Shown one piece after another: positions 61,661 through 64,000 of a DNA stretch of 64,000 nucleotides (position 1 is the first letter of the stretch; each line of letters starts with the position of its first letter). Made by a program: the position numbers and the translations under genes. The stretch is from an uncultured Rhodospirillaceae bacterium. Lineage in GTDB: Bacteria; Pseudomonadota; Alphaproteobacteria; Rhodospirillales; Rhodospirillaceae. The DNA is taken from assembly GCA_943787205.1 (NCBI GenBank), contig CALSLN010000016.1, forward strand, positions 154,763 through 218,762, in the 5' to 3' direction. The notes beneath the pieces were generated by a model. The model worked only from the letters and a program-made list of their open reading frames with translations. It did no database searches and was not told the DNA's origin.

Positions 61661-62784
61661 ATGAAACGCCGCTCTTTCCTTAAGACAGCGGCCGCCGGCG
61701 GTTCCGCTGCCGCGGCGTCAAATCTTTCATCACCAGCCATTTCACAAGGCTTTAAAGAATGGCGCATGGTGACCAGCTGGCCTAAAGGGCTACCAGGTCT
61801 CGGCACCGGTGCCGAACGTCTGGCAGAACGTATTACCGCCCTATCAGGTGGCCGCATTGCGGTGAAGGTGTATTCCGCTGGGGAACTGGTGCCGCCTCTT
61901 GGCACGTTCGATGCCGTGGCTGACGGCACCGCGCAGCTCGGCCATGATGCTGCTTACTATCATCTTGGTAAGTCTGAAGGTTGCGCTTTCTACACATCTT
62001 TTCCGTGGGGGTTTCACCGCAAACGAAATAGAAGCCTGGGTTCAGTATGGCAAAGGCCAAGAACTCTGTGGGACGAGTTGTACAAGCCGTTCGGTATTCG
62101 CGGGTTTCTCGCCGGCAACACCGGCACCCAGATGCTCGGCTGGTTCAGCAAGGAAATCAACTCGGTCGATGATCTCAAGGGCCTGAAGTTCCGCGCGCCC
62201 GGGAACCAGGGAAAAATCCTCCGGAAGCTCGGGGCCACGCCGGTGGTTCTGGCAGGCGGTGAGATCTTCCCGGCCCTGCAGTCCGGTGCCATCGACGGCG
62301 CGGAGTGGGTGGGTCCTTACAACGACTCTGTCGCTCGGATTTCTACCAGGTCTGCAAATATTACTATTCTTACGGCTACCACGAGCCCGGCGCCGCGCTT
62401 GCAGCTGATGGTCAATGAAGAGGCGTGGGCAATCCTTGGATAGCGAGCTGCAGGCCATCGTTAAGGCGTCGTGCTGACGTCGACCAACCAAGACATGCTG
62501 GCAGAATATAATGCGCGTTCTGGCCCAGCGCTTGCGCACATCTCGTGCAAGAGCACGGTGTCCAGGTGAGAGGCTCTGCCCGAGGAGGTGCTTGTTGGCC
62601 AGCGGGCGCGCGGCCAACGAAGTGCTCAACGAAGTGTACGAATGCAGGCACTCCGGTCGTCCGCAAGATTTGCGAAGACTTTCTTAAGCCTTCCGAAAAG
62701 ACGTCATGCCGTGGACGCGCATCAGCGAGCAGGCGTTCATTAACGCCCGTCGGTCTCCCATTCGAGTTTGGCCTCAAGGCCTAG
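61661..62784 (+). pseudogene. TRAP transporter 2-oxoacid-binding protein (TakP/DctP type), frameshifted
   Basis: Periplasmic binding protein of a TRAP transporter, most like the 2-oxoacid binder TakP. The ATG at 61661 gives a Tat-type signal, MKRRSFLKTAAAGGSAAA, and then WRMVTSWPKGLPGLG. Further marks are FYTSFPWGFTANEIEAWVQY across a shift near 62015, then LWDELYKPFGIRGF, AGNTGTQMLGWFSKEI, LKGLKFRAPGNQGKIL, and IFPALQSGAIDGAEWVGPYN near 62270. The last clean piece includes LQLMVNEEAW. Frames then alternate (DSELQAIVKA, EQAFINARRSPI), with perhaps six shifts overall. The stop position is uncertain. It starts eight bases after korB and may share its transcript. Confidence 0.8.
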
Positions 62785-63216
62785 GTTCTGCCCGTCTACG
62801 TGTTCGATGATTTCTCCGTTCGGCCAAGGCGGTGACGTCGATCTCGATCATCAGTTCCGGCAGGGCCAATGACGACACCTCGACGATCGTGTCGGCTGGA
62901 TACGGTGCGGAGTGAACCACTTTTCTCGCAGCTCGAGTGATCTTTCGGAAAGCTATGTGATGTCGGTCATGTAAATCACCACCTTCACGATTCGGCTCTA
63001 TATCCGAGCCCGCGGCGTGCTAGGACAGCTTTTGATGTTCTGGAATGTCTGTTCTGCTTGGGCATCGAAATCCCCGACGCCCACCAAGTCATTGCCCGCT
63101 GAGTCGATCGACGCTTGGCCCGACATAAGTATGAGGTCGCCGACCCTGTAGCCCTGGGCAATGCGGAAGGCTTCAAATGGATCTGGCTCTGTCTTGATCC
63201 GAATAGCGTCGGTCAC
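62774..63216 (-). pseudogene. RidA-family protein, frameshifted
   Basis: RidA hydrolyses reactive enamines and imines to 2-oxoacids. The ATG at 63216 starts MTDAIRIKTEPDPFEAFRIA; the family core RVGDLILMSGQASIDSAGND follows, then FDAQAEQTFQNIK. The frame breaks near 63010. A second frame continues VKVVIYMTDI, then RAARKVVHSAPYPADTIVEV and ALPELMIEIDVTAL, with the RidA-type catalytic Arg region partly obscured. At least two shifts are needed; the end near 62774 is uncertain. It starts 11 bases after the TRAP permease gene on the same strand. Confidence 0.75.
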
Positions 63217-63227
63217 GTCGTGCCTCC

Positions 63228-64000
63228 TTATTCGGGCAATAGGTTTTCAAAAGTGTCGATGGGTGGTGCGGTGCTAGTGGCCGGATCGCCAAGTAAATCC
63301 TGGAATTGATCAATATCGCCCATGAAGCCCGGTTGGGTCACCATTTCGCTGCCCGTGTTCATTGGTGCTGTAAAGGTATCGTTGCCAAAGAGAATATCGG
63401 GCAGCCAAGTAGCGAGATCAGGCACCAGCCAAATCAGCGCAATTCCAACAATTTGCAGTCCAACAAAGGGGAGTGCCCCGCGATAGATGTCTAGTGTCTT
63501 GATTGCTGAATCTGCGACGCCCCGGAGATAGAACAGGGCAAAGCCAAACGGCGGCGTCAGGAAGCTTGTTTGCAAATTCATGCCAATTAGTACGCCAAGC
63601 CAGATTGGGTCGACACCAAGACGAATGAGCACCGGCGCTGCAATAGGCACGGTGATGAAGATGATTTCAAAGGTGTCGAGAAAAAACCCAAGAAAGAAAA
63701 TCACAAGCATCACAATGAACACGGCACCCGCGGTGCCCCGGGCATGGAGGCCAGTATGTCGAAGACAAGGTCTTCACCACCAAGGCCCCGGAAGACCAGG
63801 CTGAACACAGATGCGCCGAGTAAAATGACGAACACCATGGAACTGATCATCATGGTTGAACGGGTCACTTCTCTAAGAATCGGTACCGTCATGCGGCCTT
63901 TGAATGCAGCCAGGATCATCGCACCTACGGCCCCGACGGACGCTGACTCTGTTGGTGTGGCGACACCTGCGAGAATTGATCCCAATACAGCTAAGATCAG
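63228..64000 (-). pseudogene. TRAP transporter large permease (DctM), 3' part, one frameshift
   Basis: C-terminal part of a 12-helix TRAP large permease; the 5' end lies outside the window. The right-hand piece has LAVLGSILAGVATPTESASV and GAVGAMILAAFKGRMTVPIL. It is broken near 63715, where one base shifts the frame. The left piece continues FIVMLVIFFLGFFLDTFEII, GVLIGMNLQTSFLTPPFGFA, and ends in a soluble tail to 63228. Both pieces match the DctM family in order. The small membrane subunit (DctQ) would be further right. It is oriented opposite to the TakP-like binding protein but probably serves it. Confidence 0.85.

Overview
The window looks like a chromosomal piece of a Gram-negative alphaproteobacterium. 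Supporting signs are the recF-gyrB pair, a complete System I cytochrome c maturation operon (ccmA to ccmI), a helicase / S4 / fdxA / carD block of a kind I associate with alphaproteobacteria, a monomeric aconitase, and several TonB-dependent receptors. I cannot name the genus. I saw no rRNA, tRNA, CRISPR array, prophage or insertion sequence.

Layout. 0-6.3 kb: end of recF, gyrB, one TonB-dependent receptor. 6.6-11.1 kb: orphan ribbon-helix-helix gene, class A penicillin-binding protein, Bcr/CflA exporter, SleB-type hydrolase. 11.1-20.3 kb: a twelve-gene leftward operon for cytochrome c maturation that ends with an SCO1 protein, a cysteine-cluster protein and a YgjP-like metallopeptidase. 20.5-28.5 kb: aconitase, a tandem alpha/beta-hydrolase-fold protein with no catalytic serines, a DUF1223 exported protein, HtpG and a short hibernation factor. 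28.6-33.3 kb: Suv3-like helicase, S4 protein, TerB-like protein, ferredoxin FdxA and a frameshifted CarD. 33.4-40.1 kb: a run of genes in which almost every one is interrupted by single-base shifts (Tat-type M48 lipoprotein, nuclease, two unknown genes, an HEFAH protein, a DUF1330 protein, a Tat-type nitrilase). 40.2-58.5 kb: an envelope and uptake region with two exported CpeT/CpcT-like proteins (one with an internal stop), three family-5 solute-binding proteins without permeases, three related TonB-dependent receptors, a broken PLP lyase and a TPR/glycosyltransferase-like protein. 58.7-64 kb: 2-oxoacid:ferredoxin oxidoreductase (korA badly frameshifted, korB), a TakP-like 2-oxoacid TRAP binding protein, RidA, and the C-terminal part of a TRAP large permease.

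How it fits together. The ccm operon builds c-type cytochromes and its SCO1 gene points to Cu-oxidase assembly. The 40-58 kb region reads as outer-membrane import (receptors) plus periplasmic binding, and all three binding proteins share a C-x7-C element. The last 5 kb combines uptake of 2-oxoacids, their ferredoxin-linked oxidation, and RidA, which turns imines into 2-oxoacids.

Caution. Single-base disruptions are concentrated in patches (33.0-40.1, 54.9-55.6, 58.9-60.7 and 62.0-63.8 kb), while many kilobases between them have none. The broken pieces still read as conserved protein, so base-call or assembly error is at least as likely as real gene decay. Broken genes are entered as pseudogenes with the whole span given.
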